Of a stretch of 64,000 nucleotides of DNA, positions 52,413 to 61,576 are shown one piece after another (the first letter of the stretch is position 1; the number at the start of each line of letters is the position of its first letter). The notes beneath the pieces were generated by a model, which was not told the DNA's origin, searched no databases, and saw only the letters and a list, made by a program, of their open reading frames with translations. The position numbers and the translations under genes were made by a program. The stretch lies in assembly GCA_040388605.1 (NCBI GenBank), contig JAZKBN010000008.1:1-64000 (forward strand), written 5' to 3'. Source of the DNA: JAZKBN01 sp040388605 (GTDB lineage Bacteria > Bacteroidota > Bacteroidia > Cytophagales > Flexibacteraceae).

Positions 52413-52421
52413 TTATGCACA
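52413..52421 (+). promoter_or_regulatory. DnaA box upstream of dnaA
   Basis: TTATGCACA matches the TTATNCACA consensus exactly. It lies about 60 bases upstream of the dnaA -33 element. One box suits autoregulation; a full origin would need more, and I see none nearby. Confidence 0.5.
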
Positions 52422-52569
52422 ACCTGCATCAGGAAGGGCATTTGATTGCCTGTAGAAAGGGCAATAATTATTTCCGAAAAGTATTCTGTTTGCTGTAAGC
52501 AGATTCTTAAACAGGCTTGCTTTTATAAATAAAAATCTCCGGGCCCTGAAACCGGGTTGAATTAAAAGC

Positions 52570-53058
52570 ATGAATATCCTGAAACTGCAATTTACCCTGG
52601 CACTGCTTGCATATTTATTGATTTACAACCTGACGCTGATGTTGGTTGTTGTAACATCTCTGTTCCTTCTTTTGGAAGGGCTGTCTTCAGGAATGTACGT
52701 GCCACAGGAAATGAAAACAGGCATGCCCTTAATTGTTAGCGTAGCGCTGGTTGATGCGTTTTCTTTAGGGTTAGTACTGCGCCTTCGTAAATTCAGACCC
52801 TTTACCTACCGAAGTTTCAATTATCCGGATGGTCATATTTTGAAGCACAGAACCGCTAAGAGAATCTTATGGCAATCATTAGTTGTTTTTTCATTGCTTT
52901 GCCTTGGCGCCAGTGCTTTTTGGGGACTGTTAATTGCAGGCTCCTCACACATGACGCTTGAGCGTTCGCCGCAGCCACTTATTGTTTTCATAAGCACCTC
53001 CGCCATGTTTTTAAGTATATTCCAATACGCACAGGCAAAAATTAAGCAGATAGCATGA
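52570..53058 (+). CDS. Small membrane protein, tandem copy 1 of an operon
   Basis: A 162-residue protein with four hydrophobic segments. The end (IFQYAQAKIKQIA) and the block GSSHMTLERS match the next gene (IQYAFVKIKQIA; SSSHMTEERL), so the two are duplicates. No family is recognised. Its stop overlaps the next start as ATGA. The middle loop (PFTYRSFNYPDGHILKHRTAK) is strongly basic and probably cytoplasmic. Confidence 0.7.
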   Translation: MNILKLQFTLALLAYLLIYNLTLMLVVVTSLFLLLEGLSSGMYVPQEMKTGMPLIVSVALVDAFSLGLVLRLRKFRPFTYRSFNYPDGHILKHRTAKRILWQSLVVFSLLCLGASAFWGLLIAGSSHMTLERSPQPLIVFISTSAMFLSIFQYAQAKIKQIA

Positions 53059-53537
53059 ACCCATTCCTGCAATACCTGAAGAATGCCGCCTACCTGTTCA
53101 TTTATAATATTTTCCTGACAGGGTTTATTATAAGCGTATTAATCTGGGCCCTCAGTTTTGATTCAGCCGGCAGCAGGGAAGACGGAAGCAATGTGATTTT
53201 ATATTGCGTTTCTGTTGCTGTGCTTTGCCTTTGCGCAAAGTTTTTTATTCGTTATAAGTTGCGACCTGCAGCATTCCCCGGAAGCTATAAAAGGCCTGAA
53301 ATACAGGTTGATCATAAAAACGCTAAAATAATAGGGTACGTTATTTTAATGGCTGTTTCAGTGATATTAATTGGTTTGACTGCTTTTATGGGCTTGATTA
53401 TTTGCAGCAGTTCGCATATGACCGAGGAGCGGCTTTACTCGGTTTTTTCTTACGTGCTCCCTGTTATGGTCATAAGTTTTTCAGCTTTCCTGAGCCTGAT
53501 TCAATATGCCTTTGTAAAAATCAAGCAGATAGCATGA
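53055..53537 (+). CDS. Small membrane protein, tandem copy 2 of an operon
   Basis: A 160-residue protein with four hydrophobic segments, related to the preceding gene along its whole length. Besides the shared end and SSHMT-x-E-R block, both keep AYLLIYN / YLFIYN near the start and a basic loop after the second helix. Overlaps of 4 bp on either side (ATGA) show tight translational coupling with both neighbours. Function unknown. Confidence 0.7.
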   Translation: MNPFLQYLKNAAYLFIYNIFLTGFIISVLIWALSFDSAGSREDGSNVILYCVSVAVLCLCAKFFIRYKLRPAAFPGSYKRPEIQVDHKNAKIIGYVILMAVSVILIGLTAFMGLIICSSSHMTEERLYSVFSYVLPVMVISFSAFLSLIQYAFVKIKQIA

Positions 53538-53860
53538 AAGCGCTCCGCTTCGCACTTGGCTGCCTGTTGTTTATTGTACTTATTTGGCTTTTAGTTTTTA
53601 CCGTTTTAGGCTTAGTTTCCCCTTTCGGAGATAATCTCATTGTATTTTACCTCATCATCTTTATTTGGTTAATAGCCCTTTATTTGGGTTTTTATGCCCT
53701 TTGGTTCAAACTCCTGCTACCGGGACTAAATAGTTTCGGCCGAAAAGCAAAAGTTGGAACAGGAGTACGCGTATTGTTTGTTAGCGGTACAACATTAATT
53801 GCCTTACTAAGCTTAGGGTATTTCTTTTGGAAATTTGTAATGAACAGCCTTGCCTGGTAA
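53534..53860 (+). CDS. Small three-helix membrane protein, third gene of the operon
   Basis: A 108-residue protein with three hydrophobic segments (about 5-27, 37-56, 78-99). The start ATG overlaps the preceding TGA, so it is the third coupled gene. It is shorter than the other two and does not share their end motif. No family recognised. A longer open frame running upstream is not used because it would read through the second gene in another frame. Confidence 0.65.
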   Translation: MKALRFALGCLLFIVLIWLLVFTVLGLVSPFGDNLIVFYLIIFIWLIALYLGFYALWFKLLLPGLNSFGRKAKVGTGVRVLFVSGTTLIALLSLGYFFWKFVMNSLAW

Positions 53861-53960
53861 GAAAAAATAATATTCTGCCAAGGCCGCACTGCATGTATTC
53901 CAAGCCCGAAAAATTATAGTCCAATTTTTTCTTTAGTTAACAGCCCTGAGAAATTTTTAG

Positions 53961-53968
53961 TACCTTAG
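53961..53968 (+). promoter_or_regulatory. Variant -7 box TACCTTAG
   Basis: Third occurrence of TACCTTAG in the window, about 60 bases before the small membrane protein gene at 54031. Confidence 0.3.
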
Positions 53969-54030
53969 CTTTTGCAAGTAATACCAGCTTACTGCATAAC
54001 AGCTCTCCACACATAATATTTCCGGGAATT

Positions 54031-54321
54031 ATGCGAAAACTGAAGTATTACGCATACTTTGGCCTTTCATTTTTTGCCATGATGGTAACATCCTGGCTCA
54101 TGTACGATACCTATGTTTCTGATAACGGATCTGCGGCCACAGCTGTGCCCGTATATTATTACTGCATTTTAGGCGCGGTAATTATTTTCTGCATCATAGT
54201 GCTGCTGCAAACTTTCGGCAGAATAAGGAAATACAGTAAAAAAGTAAAACGTGCCAACGAAAGGGCCCGCGAGAAAAGATACGCTGCCGAAGAAGCCGCT
54301 GCGGAAGCCGCAGGCAACTGA
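54031..54321 (+). CDS. Small two-helix membrane protein with basic tail
   Basis: A 96-residue protein: helices near residues 7-24 and 42-61, then a long charged tail (RIRKYSKKVKRANERAREKR) that probably forms a coiled or amphipathic helix in the cytoplasm and ends in an Ala/Glu-rich stretch. No family recognised. It stands alone, convergent with the penicillin acylase gene. Confidence 0.6.
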   Translation: MRKLKYYAYFGLSFFAMMVTSWLMYDTYVSDNGSAATAVPVYYYCILGAVIIFCIIVLLQTFGRIRKYSKKVKRANERAREKRYAAEEAAAEAAGN

Positions 54322-54411
54322 TCGCCTGTTTAAACCGGCCTTCCGGTATAGGTAAATCTTAACGCTGCAATTCAGTAAACGTGTTTATCGGCACCAGGCT
54401 AAGCAGCCCGA

Positions 54412-57013
54412 TTACCGCTTTTTCAATTCTGTTTTTATAAAACGGCCTTTGCGCCACAGCTCAACGAAATTATCGTAATACCTGCTGCCGGGGTTTCCGC
54501 TTTGGCCGCCGGGGTATATGCAGAGCATAAAAGGCTTGGGCCCTGTTTGCACATTCATGCGCCAGCTCGGGCCATGGTTGTCGCTGAGGGCGTTAATGGT
54601 GCCTTTGGCCCCGCCGCAATATAAATTAAGTCGGCTTAAGGGAGCCAGCCTTGCCAAATGCCGCAGGCCGGTGCCTTTGCGCTCGGTCCATTGCAGGTTA
54701 AATTCTTTGGCATCCTTTGGCGAAGGCCTTTGACGCCAGGCCATTGTAAAGGCAAACTGTACCACATGCCTGAGGTATTCGCGCTGTGGTGTTTCGGGCT
54801 TGTCGTATCGCCAAGATGCTGTATCGCTGAGAATAAGGCGTGCAGTAAGTTCACGGCTCGGGTAGCTTAAGTCTCCGCCGCCCAGGCTTGGCTCCCATAT
54901 TTCATACATTACGCGCTCCCACCAGAGGTTAAACATTTCGGCAGCCTTACTTTCCGGCGAAAATATGTAATTCCATCTGCGCAGGTCATCCATTACTTTG
55001 CGCTGGGGCGGCGTAAGATCTGCCATATCTGCATAGCGAAGGAAGACAGGCAACATAGTTTTCGCATGCAGGCTGAATGCATCGCTCTGCATTTCGCCCA
55101 TTTCTTTTACACCCGGTGCGGCCCCGGCTTCGGTAAACGAATGAAGCCTTTCATTGATTCGGCTTCCCCGGTAAGAGGTGGCAAAATCGGCGCCGAGGTA
55201 ATATGGGTAGGTACTGTCAGCAGGAACCTGGTTGGCCGAGCTTACGTAGCCGCGAGGCGGGTTAAGCACAACCGGATTTTCATTTTCGGGCACACGCTCC
55301 TGCCAGGCATCTTCGGGCTTGTTGGCGTTCAGCAGGTATTTGCCCTGCCCAACCCTGCGTTTCGGGAACCTGCCCATAACGCGCATGGCAATATTGCCGG
55401 CAGCATCGGCATAAGCGAAGTTTTGGGCGGGGCAGCTATAGGTGCGCAGGGCCTCGTTAAAATCAGAAAAATTACGGGCCTTGTTCAGGCGCAGGAAAGT
55501 GCGGAGCTCATTGCTTGCATCATGCGCCGCCCAACGCACCGCATAACCCGGCGGAATATCGGCATGGAAGGGCTTTTCATCGGGCAGGTAAGTTACAGGG
55601 CCCTGCGGGGCAATGCGCATGGTATCGTAAACGGTTTCCCCGCCGCGCACTATAATGGTTTCGGGGCGCAGTATGAAATTTTGCAATTGACCTGCGGCGT
55701 CGCGGTACTGCTTATTGGCTTTTACGCCTTTTACCTTGGGTATGTCCATGGCGTAAAAATCAAGCACATCGGCTCCGGTATTGGTTACGCCCCAGGTTAT
55801 TGAATCGTTAAAGCCAATGATGATGCCGGGGGCCCCTGGCAGGCTCACACCCGCGCAGTTAAAGCCCGGAGCGCTCAGCTGCACCACATACCAAAGCGAT
55901 GGCAGGTTAAGTCCCAAATGCGGATCATTAGAGAGCAGGGGGTAACCGGTTTGCGTGTATTTGCCGCTCAATGCCCAGTTATTGCTGCCGTTGGCCGGGT
56001 TGGCCCGGTAACCCTTATGCTGCGAAATCGCTTCGCCCGATGTATAAACCGCCTTGCTGCTGCCGACTTCTGAGGCATCATCATTTTCCGGCTGTTTAAA
56101 CGGACCGACAAAGTCGCCTGCAAATGATGCTTTAAGGGGCTCTTCTTTACCGGTATTTTCGGAAGGCGCTAAGCCTGCTGTGCCAAGGCTCTTTTCTATT
56201 TCTTTGGCAGGGTTGAGCAGGCGGGCCTCGGTATCTTTAAATTTCCATGGAGTGCCTTTGGGAATTATGGGATCGGGGTTAGTGAGTCGGTTAGGGAACA
56301 GGGAATCAGTTGCGGCAAGGCCCAGCTTACGGGCTATATTGCTCAGATAGAGGTCGTCGCTGTGACCGCTGAGATCGAATGCCATGTATTTGAGCAGGAG
56401 CATGCTTTTAAGGGGGCTCCAGGGCTCGGGGGCATAATCAAGCAGGCGGTACTCCAGTTGGTATTCTCTCGGACCCAGGTTTTCTATATAGGCATTCACC
56501 CCCTCGGAATAGGCTTTCAGGGCTTCGGCGGTTTCAGGGTCATGCATGGCGCTGTCGAGGGCCTTTTCTGCGGCCCATACCATTCCGAAACGGCGCTGGA
56601 AGCGGTCGTATTCAAGGGCTTTGTCGCCAACCAATTCCGATAGTCTTCCGGCGGCGGCGAAGGTTTGGAACTCCATTTGCCAAAGGCGCTGCTTTGCAGT
56701 CAGGTAGCCCTGGGCATAATACAGGTCATGCAGGTTTTTGGCAAAAATGCTGTGAATCAGGTTGCTGTCGGTGCCTACATGCAAGGGCGCTTTCAGGCCT
56801 TCAGGCGGAATGCCTGAGGTGTCTGGCATTTCANNNNNNNNNNNNNNNNNNNNNNNNGTCTTCGGCAAGATTCAGGAAGCCGGTATAGGGGCTGAAAAAA
56901 GGTCCGGCAGGCGGCACAGGTCCCCATTTGTTGCCCAACGCGAAAACAAGCCCAATGCTCAGCAGGCCGTAAATAATGGCTGGCAACAAATGTTTTCGGC
57001 TGCGCGGACTCAT
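54412..57013 (-). CDS. Penicillin acylase family Ntn-hydrolase, split by an assembly gap
   Basis: A precursor of about 860 residues of the penicillin acylase / acyl-homoserine-lactone acylase family. It is cut by itself into alpha and beta chains. The nucleophile is the Ser of GSNNWALSG, coded at 55984-55986, and LLSNDPHLGL follows as usual. The start (MSPRSRKHLLPAIIYGLLSI) includes a signal or membrane anchor. Between FLNLAED and EMPDTSGIPPE lies the 24-N run (56834-56857). The two sides are in different frames, so the gap length is wrong by one or two bases (modulo 3); both are surely one gene. Substrates may be beta-lactams, acyl lactones or other amides. Confidence 0.88.
56834..56857. other. 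Assembly gap (24 N) in the penicillin acylase gene
   Basis: Unresolved bases between the N-terminal region and the rest of the acylase gene. The two flanking frames are out of register by one base, which marks the size as an estimate. Confidence 0.95.
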
Positions 57014-57090
57014 GCTCTTTCAGTTTTATTCTTCAGGGTGCAAGGTAAGAGATTCACTTCCTGATAGCAACAGCATTCATTCTCAATTAC

Positions 57091-57131
57091 CAACAAAAAA
57101 ACCGGGCAAAGCCATAAGCCCTGCCCGGTTT
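57091..57131 (-). terminator. Rho-independent terminator of the SDR gene
   Basis: Stem AACCGGGC (57100-57107) / GCCCGGTT (57123-57130), 15-base loop; on the minus strand it is followed by a run of T. It lies about 40 bp after the SDR stop. Confidence 0.8.
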
Positions 57132-57168
57132 AATTCAGCAAATATTCGCATTATCAGGATGCAAAGGC

Positions 57169-58026
57169 TTAGGCTAAGAGGCCGCCGGCATTAAGCCAGT
57201 TATGGCGGGCCGTTTTAGATACCTCAACAAATTCTTTATCGAAACCTTGTCCGGCTGCATCGAGGGGCAGGCGAAGCGGGCGTTGGCCTTTGGGGGTTTT
57301 AATGAGATGCAATACGCCGTCGGCAATGGCTTGCGGGTCAGATTTATGCTTGTCGAAACCGGCAAACATGGCTGCGCCTATTTTTTCGCTTACCTGTTTG
57401 GCGTGGTCGCCGTAGGCTTCTGTTATGTGCTCACGGTCGGCGGAAACGCCTGCTTTACCGAAAATCTCGGTAGGGTATGCGCCCGGCTGTATGCTTACCG
57501 TTTCTATGCCGAAAGGAGCAAGCTCGGCGCTTTGGCCTTCGGTTAAGCCTTCAAGCGCAAATTTAGAGATGTTGTAGGGCACCGAGTTCGGAAGAGAGAA
57601 CAGGCCCAGGCCCGAGCTGATGTTGATAATCAGGCCTTCGCGACGTGAACGCATGCCCGGAAGCACGGCATTGTTCAGGCGCAGAACGCCGTACAGGTTC
57701 ACATCGAGCAGGTTATGTACCTGCTGCACCGAAAAAGCTTCAAGAACGCCTCCGCCATAAACGCCTGCATTGTTTACCAATACATCTATTTGCCCGTGTT
57801 TGGCAATAATATCGGCCACAGCCGAGTTTACCGAAGCATCGTTGGTAACGTCAAGCTCCGCCACTTCAACGCCGGGTATGCCTGATAATTCAGCGGCAAC
57901 CGCTGCATTTTTATCTTTAGTGCCGCGCATGCCGGCTATTACGGTATAGCCTTCTTTCGCTAATGTTTTTACTGTAAGCTTGCCGAAGCCGGTGCTTGTA
58001 CCTGTTACTAATACTGTCTTGCTCAT
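57169..58026 (-). CDS. Short-chain dehydrogenase/reductase (SDR)
   Basis: A 285-residue classical SDR oxidoreductase. The NAD(P)-binding TGTSTGFG (8-15), NNAG (85-88), Ser138 and the catalytic Tyr151-x-x-x-Lys155 are all in place. Arg34 after the second strand hints at NADP preference. It is divergently transcribed from an HxlR regulator with a palindromic site between them; such pairs commonly respond to reactive aldehydes, quinones or oxidants. Substrate unknown. Confidence 0.93.
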   Translation of the reverse strand: MSKTVLVTGTSTGFGKLTVKTLAKEGYTVIAGMRGTKDKNAAVAAELSGIPGVEVAELDVTNDASVNSAVADIIAKHGQIDVLVNNAGVYGGGVLEAFSVQQVHNLLDVNLYGVLRLNNAVLPGMRSRREGLIINISSGLGLFSLPNSVPYNISKFALEGLTEGQSAELAPFGIETVSIQPGAYPTEIFGKAGVSADREHITEAYGDHAKQVSEKIGAAMFAGFDKHKSDPQAIADGVLHLIKTPKGQRPLRLPLDAAGQGFDKEFVEVSKTARHNWLNAGGLLA

Positions 58027-58095
58027 TGTGGTTTTTAAGCTTTTTGTTTCTTTGTTGGTTTTGTCCGGGGAATTTGTTTCCTTTGGTTACGCAAA

Positions 58096-58113
58096 GAAAC
58101 TATTGATAGTTTC
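58096..58113. promoter_or_regulatory. Palindromic operator between SDR and HxlR genes
   Basis: GAAACTAT, two bases, then ATAGTTTC: perfect 8-bp arms. A half site AACTAT lies 17 bases further on (58121-58126). It lies in the 245-bp divergent spacer and is the likely HxlR binding site (inference). Confidence 0.55.
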
Positions 58114-58271
58114 AATCTGCAACTATTGGGCAAAAACAAGCTTAAATACCGGTTACCTTCATGTAACCATTAGGGCAAACGGCTTCTTTAAGCAGGAATT
58201 TATGGGGCCCGGCCCGCATGATATGTTATGCCTAAGCAGCTTATTCCTGCTGAATTTACCCCTTTCAGAAA

Positions 58272-58649
58272 ATGAGAAACGAACAGTTTGAAACGGCAAG
58301 CTGCCCCATGATGCGCTCAATGGCGGTTTTGGGCAGCAAATGGAAGCCGCTTATTATACACAGAATAAAAGACCGCAACCTGCGTTTCGGTATGCTGGCG
58401 GCGCAGATACCGGTTATATCGCGCAAGGTGCTTACCGAGCAGCTTAAGGAAATGGAGGAAGACGGTTTGCTGAAGCGCGAGGCTTTCGGGGAAATTCCGC
58501 CAAGGGTGGAATACAGCCTTACCGAAGCCGGCAAAGCCCTGCTGCCCATACTTGATTCGCTGTGCGCCTGGAGCCACCAATACTGCAACTGCGATGAGTA
58601 CCCGATACTTACCGAGCCGGAAATAAAAGCCTGCTCAGCCGCCGCATAA
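58272..58649 (+). CDS. HxlR-family winged-helix transcription regulator
   Basis: A 125-residue regulator of the HxlR family. The start CPMMRSMAVLGSKWKPLIIH is the family hallmark, with Cys15 at the place where relatives (YodB, HypR) carry a redox-sensing Cys. The winged helix follows: FGMLAAQIPVISRKVLTEQL, then EFGEIPPRVEYSLTEAGKAL-like wing and helix. Further Cys residues near the end may take part. It likely represses the divergent SDR gene. Confidence 0.93.
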   Translation: MRNEQFETASCPMMRSMAVLGSKWKPLIIHRIKDRNLRFGMLAAQIPVISRKVLTEQLKEMEEDGLLKREAFGEIPPRVEYSLTEAGKALLPILDSLCAWSHQYCNCDEYPILTEPEIKACSAAA

Positions 58650-58810
58650 GCCCCGCAATAAATACCGGCTCTTTTTCTTTTGCGCCCTTGAAAATTGCCT
58701 GCATTTTGATGTTATATTGCATACCCCATTGCTGCCGGCTTTCCCGGCAGCGCAGGCATTAAGGCCCCCCCATGCCGACAGGCGCTCTTACCAATATATT
58801 TACCGGCTAT

Positions 58811-59149
58811 ATGGAAAAACCCGCAACCGTTTATTTCAGGCGCGCCCGCAACGAGGATCGCCGGAGCAATGCCCCCGCAGAGCTTAAAGATGCCATAGGC
58901 GGTCTTTTAAAGCATTATCGTATTGAAGGCAAGTATAACGAAACGCATATTCTCAATTCATGGGAACGCGTAATGGGCATGGCCGTAAGTCGCCGCACCA
59001 CCCGCATTTTCGTAAGCGACAGAACTTTGTATGTAGAGCTCAGCTCGGCGCCGCTCAAGCACCAGCTGAACCTGAGCCGTACCCTCATTCGTGAACGCCT
59101 GAACGCCGAGGCCAAAAGCGATTCCATTGATGAGGTAGTGTTCCTGTAG
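58811..59149 (+). CDS. DUF721 (DciA-like) protein
   Basis: A 112-residue protein of the DUF721 family. The segment LKDAIGGLLKHYRIEGKYNETHILNSWERVMG and onward is the family core. The C-terminal part (RTLYVELSSAPLKHQLNLSR) is the second half of the domain. Members named DciA load the replicative helicase in bacteria lacking DnaC. The ATG at 58811 gives the usual length; one 39 bases upstream is in frame. It is followed by the yajC gene with its own promoter. Confidence 0.88.
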   Translation: MEKPATVYFRRARNEDRRSNAPAELKDAIGGLLKHYRIEGKYNETHILNSWERVMGMAVSRRTTRIFVSDRTLYVELSSAPLKHQLNLSRTLIRERLNAEAKSDSIDEVVFL

Positions 59150-59231
59150 CACCCAGCCCCGCGACGGCCTTATCTGTCGCTTTTGCACATTTGCAGGATT
59201 TTTTGCCCGCTGATGTGAAGCCGAGGCCGGG

Positions 59232-59263
59232 TTTGCCCCTGCCGCGCATTTTCGCTACTTTTG
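59232..59263 (+). promoter_or_regulatory. Promoter of yajC
   Basis: TTTG (59232-59235), 20-base spacer, TACTTTTG (59256-59263). Both elements and the spacing fit the Bacteroidota consensus, the clearest in the window. Confidence 0.7.
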
Positions 59264-59297
59264 CGGCATACGTAATGTTCATCGTATAAAACCCCTG

Positions 59298-59669
59298 ATG
59301 TTTACAAGCAATAGTGTATTAACAATAATACTGTTACAGGCCGGCAAAACCGGAGTTGATTACTCGCAGATCCTGATGTTCGGGCTGCTGGCAGTTATAT
59401 TTTACTTCTTTATGATCAGGCCCCAGCAAAAGGCCCGTAAAGACGCCGCCGAATTTATTAACACCGTTAAAAAAGGTGACGATGTAATTATGGCAAGCGG
59501 CATGCATGGCAAAGTGGTATCTATAGACGATAAGCACGTTGTTATTGATGTGGACCGAGGCACCAAAATCAAGTTCGAAAAAGTAGCCATCAGCGGCGAA
59601 AGCACTAAGAAAATGAATGATTTGGCCGCCAAAGAAAAAAGCGCCGGCGTTACCAAGTCAGATTCTTAG
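59298..59669 (+). CDS. yajC: Preprotein translocase subunit YajC
   Basis: A 123-residue YajC, an accessory part of the Sec translocase (SecDF-YajC). A single transmembrane helix (ILMFGLLAVIFYFFMIRPQQK, about residues 25-45) runs into the hallmark RPQQK sequence. A small beta domain follows (KKGDDVIMASGMHGKVVSID). The tail is charged. It leads the usual Bacteroidota cluster yajC - YbbR-like - coaE and has the best promoter in the window. Confidence 0.95.
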   Translation: MFTSNSVLTIILLQAGKTGVDYSQILMFGLLAVIFYFFMIRPQQKARKDAAEFINTVKKGDDVIMASGMHGKVVSIDDKHVVIDVDRGTKIKFEKVAISGESTKKMNDLAAKEKSAGVTKSDS

Positions 59670-59692
59670 GAATCAGCATATTTAAGCATTGT

Positions 59693-59808
59693 AACCCGGC
59701 AGCATTGCCGGGTTTATAATGCACTGAGTTCGGGCTGTAAAGCCATATTAACAGTACCCCGGCTTTCGCCCGGTTTTGCCCTGCTTAAAACCGGAAACCC
59801 GGTTTTAA
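59693..59808 (+). terminator. Two hairpins between yajC and the YbbR-like gene
   Basis: First AACCCGGCA / TGCCGGGTT (59693-59714), then TTAAAACCGG / CCGGTTTTAA (59785-59808), a perfect 10-bp stem. T-runs are short, so these may attenuate rather than fully stop transcription into the next genes. Confidence 0.5.
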
Positions 59809-59917
59809 CGCGGATTCGGCAGCAAAAGGCTTATTGCATCAGAGCTTCTGAATACTGCAAGCCTGTACCTGCCTGAGCCTGTTGCACCTGTTTACCAAAT
59901 GTTACCTGTAATTTACC

Positions 59918-60898
59918 TTGGCTTCAAACGTAAAACCGGATCGCAACCTGTGGATTATTATTTTCCGGGCACTGTTCGTGCGCAAATGGCGCGAATGGCG
60001 TGCGGTTACGGCCTGCCTTTTAGCCGCAACTGTTATTTGGCTGCTCAACGCCCTTAATAAAGATTACGTTACCCAAATATCTTACCCCATCAGGCTGGTT
60101 TACGACGAAAAGCAAATTCTGCCCGTAACAGAGCTGCCGCGTACCATAGATATGAACGTGAGCGCCGATGGCTGGCACCTGCTTCGCCGCACTTTTTGGT
60201 ATAAAATACCCCCTGTTATTTATACTCCGCCCGGTCTGCCCGCCACCAAGTTTGTAACTGCCCTGCAATTGCTTTCGGCTGCCAAGGAGCAGATGAGCGA
60301 TTTGCAGATTAATTACGTAGTTACCGATTCCCTTTATACCGATTTCAGCCCCGTTGGCTCCCGCAAATTCCGGGTGGTGGCAGATACTACTGCCCTTAAA
60401 TTCAGCGATGGTTACCGCAGGCTGAGCCCTATTCGTATATCGCCTGACTGTGTACAGGTTACAGGGGCAAGCATTGCGCTTGCCGCCATGCCGCCGCGCA
60501 TAGTGGTAAAGCTCCCTTCTAAAACGGTAGATGAAACGTACCAGGAGGTTTTACCGCTTCCGTTCCCCGAAACCAAATTGATAACGCCTGTTAACAAGGA
60601 GGTATTAATAGAATTTGCCGCCGGCAACGGGTATTATTACGAGGTGCTGCTGCCCGTTTATCTCGAAAATTGCAATGGCATGCCCGATTCTTTAAGCTAT
60701 ATGGCCCGTGTGGGCTACGTGGTTCCAAAAGATTTGCCCGAAGGTCCGAGGCCCTTTGATCAATTCAGGCTTATTGCCGATTGCAGCCGCAAAGAACGGG
60801 GCAAGGTGCAGATTGTGCTCATTAAAATGCCCGAGGGCATTGAGAAAACCGGTATCTATCCCGAGGAAATAGACCTGAACAGGGGTAAAAGAAAATGA
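59918..60898 (+). CDS. YbbR-like domain protein
   Basis: A 326-residue protein with one N-terminal transmembrane helix (about 31-48; ACLLAATVIWLLNALN) and then periplasmic beta repeats of the YbbR type: each starts around a P-I-R-L/I-x-Y or V-x-V-x-x-A turn and ends in L-P-R-T-I-D-like motifs. In other phyla YbbR (CdaR) proteins regulate c-di-AMP cyclase; in Bacteroidota the gene sits between yajC and coaE, as here. A TTG at 59918 is the only start that fits, since an in-frame stop lies three codons upstream. A -7-like TACCTTGG overlaps it. Confidence 0.8.
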   Translation: MASNVKPDRNLWIIIFRALFVRKWREWRAVTACLLAATVIWLLNALNKDYVTQISYPIRLVYDEKQILPVTELPRTIDMNVSADGWHLLRRTFWYKIPPVIYTPPGLPATKFVTALQLLSAAKEQMSDLQINYVVTDSLYTDFSPVGSRKFRVVADTTALKFSDGYRRLSPIRISPDCVQVTGASIALAAMPPRIVVKLPSKTVDETYQEVLPLPFPETKLITPVNKEVLIEFAAGNGYYYEVLLPVYLENCNGMPDSLSYMARVGYVVPKDLPEGPRPFDQFRLIADCSRKERGKVQIVLIKMPEGIEKTGIYPEEIDLNRGKRK

Positions 60899-61557
60899 TT
60901 CCTTCTGCTGCCTACAGCAATTCAGATACAGGGGCTCTGCCTTTGCAGGTGGGCATAACCGGGGGCATAGGTACCGGCAAAAGCCTTGTGAGCCGTATTT
61001 TTAATGTGCTCGGCGTACCGGTTTACGATGCCGATACAAGCGCGAAGGAACTTTACGTAACAGACCCCGGCCTTAAAGCAGAAGTGATTCATAACTTCGG
61101 GCCTGCCGGCTATTTACCGAACGGGAACCCCGACAGGGCTTACCTTGCCGCCCAAATATTCAATAACCCTGAACGCAAGGCCCTGCTAAACAGCCTTGTG
61201 CACCCAAGGGTAGGGCAAAACTACCGAGATTGGGCTTCGGCCAACCGGCAGGCGGCTTATACTTTAAAGGAAGCTGCCATTATGTTTGAATCGGGATCTT
61301 ATAAAATGCTCGATTTGGTAATAGGGGTATCGGCCCCGCATGATTTGCGCATACAACGAGTTCTGGCCCGCGACAGCAGGCGTACCGAGGCTGATGTAAA
61401 AGCCATAATAGCCAACCAGATGCCCGATGAGGAGCTGCTCCGCCGGGCCGATTTTATAATTTATAACAACGAGCAGCAAAGCGTTTTACAACAGGTTTTA
61501 AAGCTCGATAAGCTGCTCAGGCAAAAGGCGCATCAGCACAGGCAGCAAAACATTTAA
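60895..61557 (+). CDS. coaE: Dephospho-CoA kinase
   Basis: A 220-residue CoaE, which phosphorylates the ribose of dephospho-CoA in the last step of coenzyme A synthesis. Walker A is GGIGTGKS (23-30); YDADTSAKELY and LVHPRVGQNYRDW are family motifs, and the lid region reads RVLARDSRRTEADV. An N-terminal extension of about 18 residues precedes the usual start. The gene overlaps the YbbR-like gene by 4 bp (ATGA) and precedes the antiporter gene by 19 bp. Confidence 0.95.
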   Translation: MIPSAAYSNSDTGALPLQVGITGGIGTGKSLVSRIFNVLGVPVYDADTSAKELYVTDPGLKAEVIHNFGPAGYLPNGNPDRAYLAAQIFNNPERKALLNSLVHPRVGQNYRDWASANRQAAYTLKEAAIMFESGSYKMLDLVIGVSAPHDLRIQRVLARDSRRTEADVKAIIANQMPDEELLRRADFIIYNNEQQSVLQQVLKLDKLLRQKAHQHRQQNI

Positions 61558-61576
61558 GCTCATTCCCGTTCTCATT

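Larger units (their letters stand above)
52189..52569. other. dnaA upstream region with an assembly gap
   Basis: Contains a run of 10 N (52211-52220), the dnaA promoter (52325-52354) and one DnaA box (52413-52421). The rest is AT-rich around 52480-52540 but shows no box cluster. No gene is seen. Confidence 0.5.

Noticed and set aside
53402..53533. N-terminal extension of the third small membrane protein
   Set aside because: It would read through the end of the preceding gene in another frame; the ATG at 53534 overlapping its stop is the natural start.
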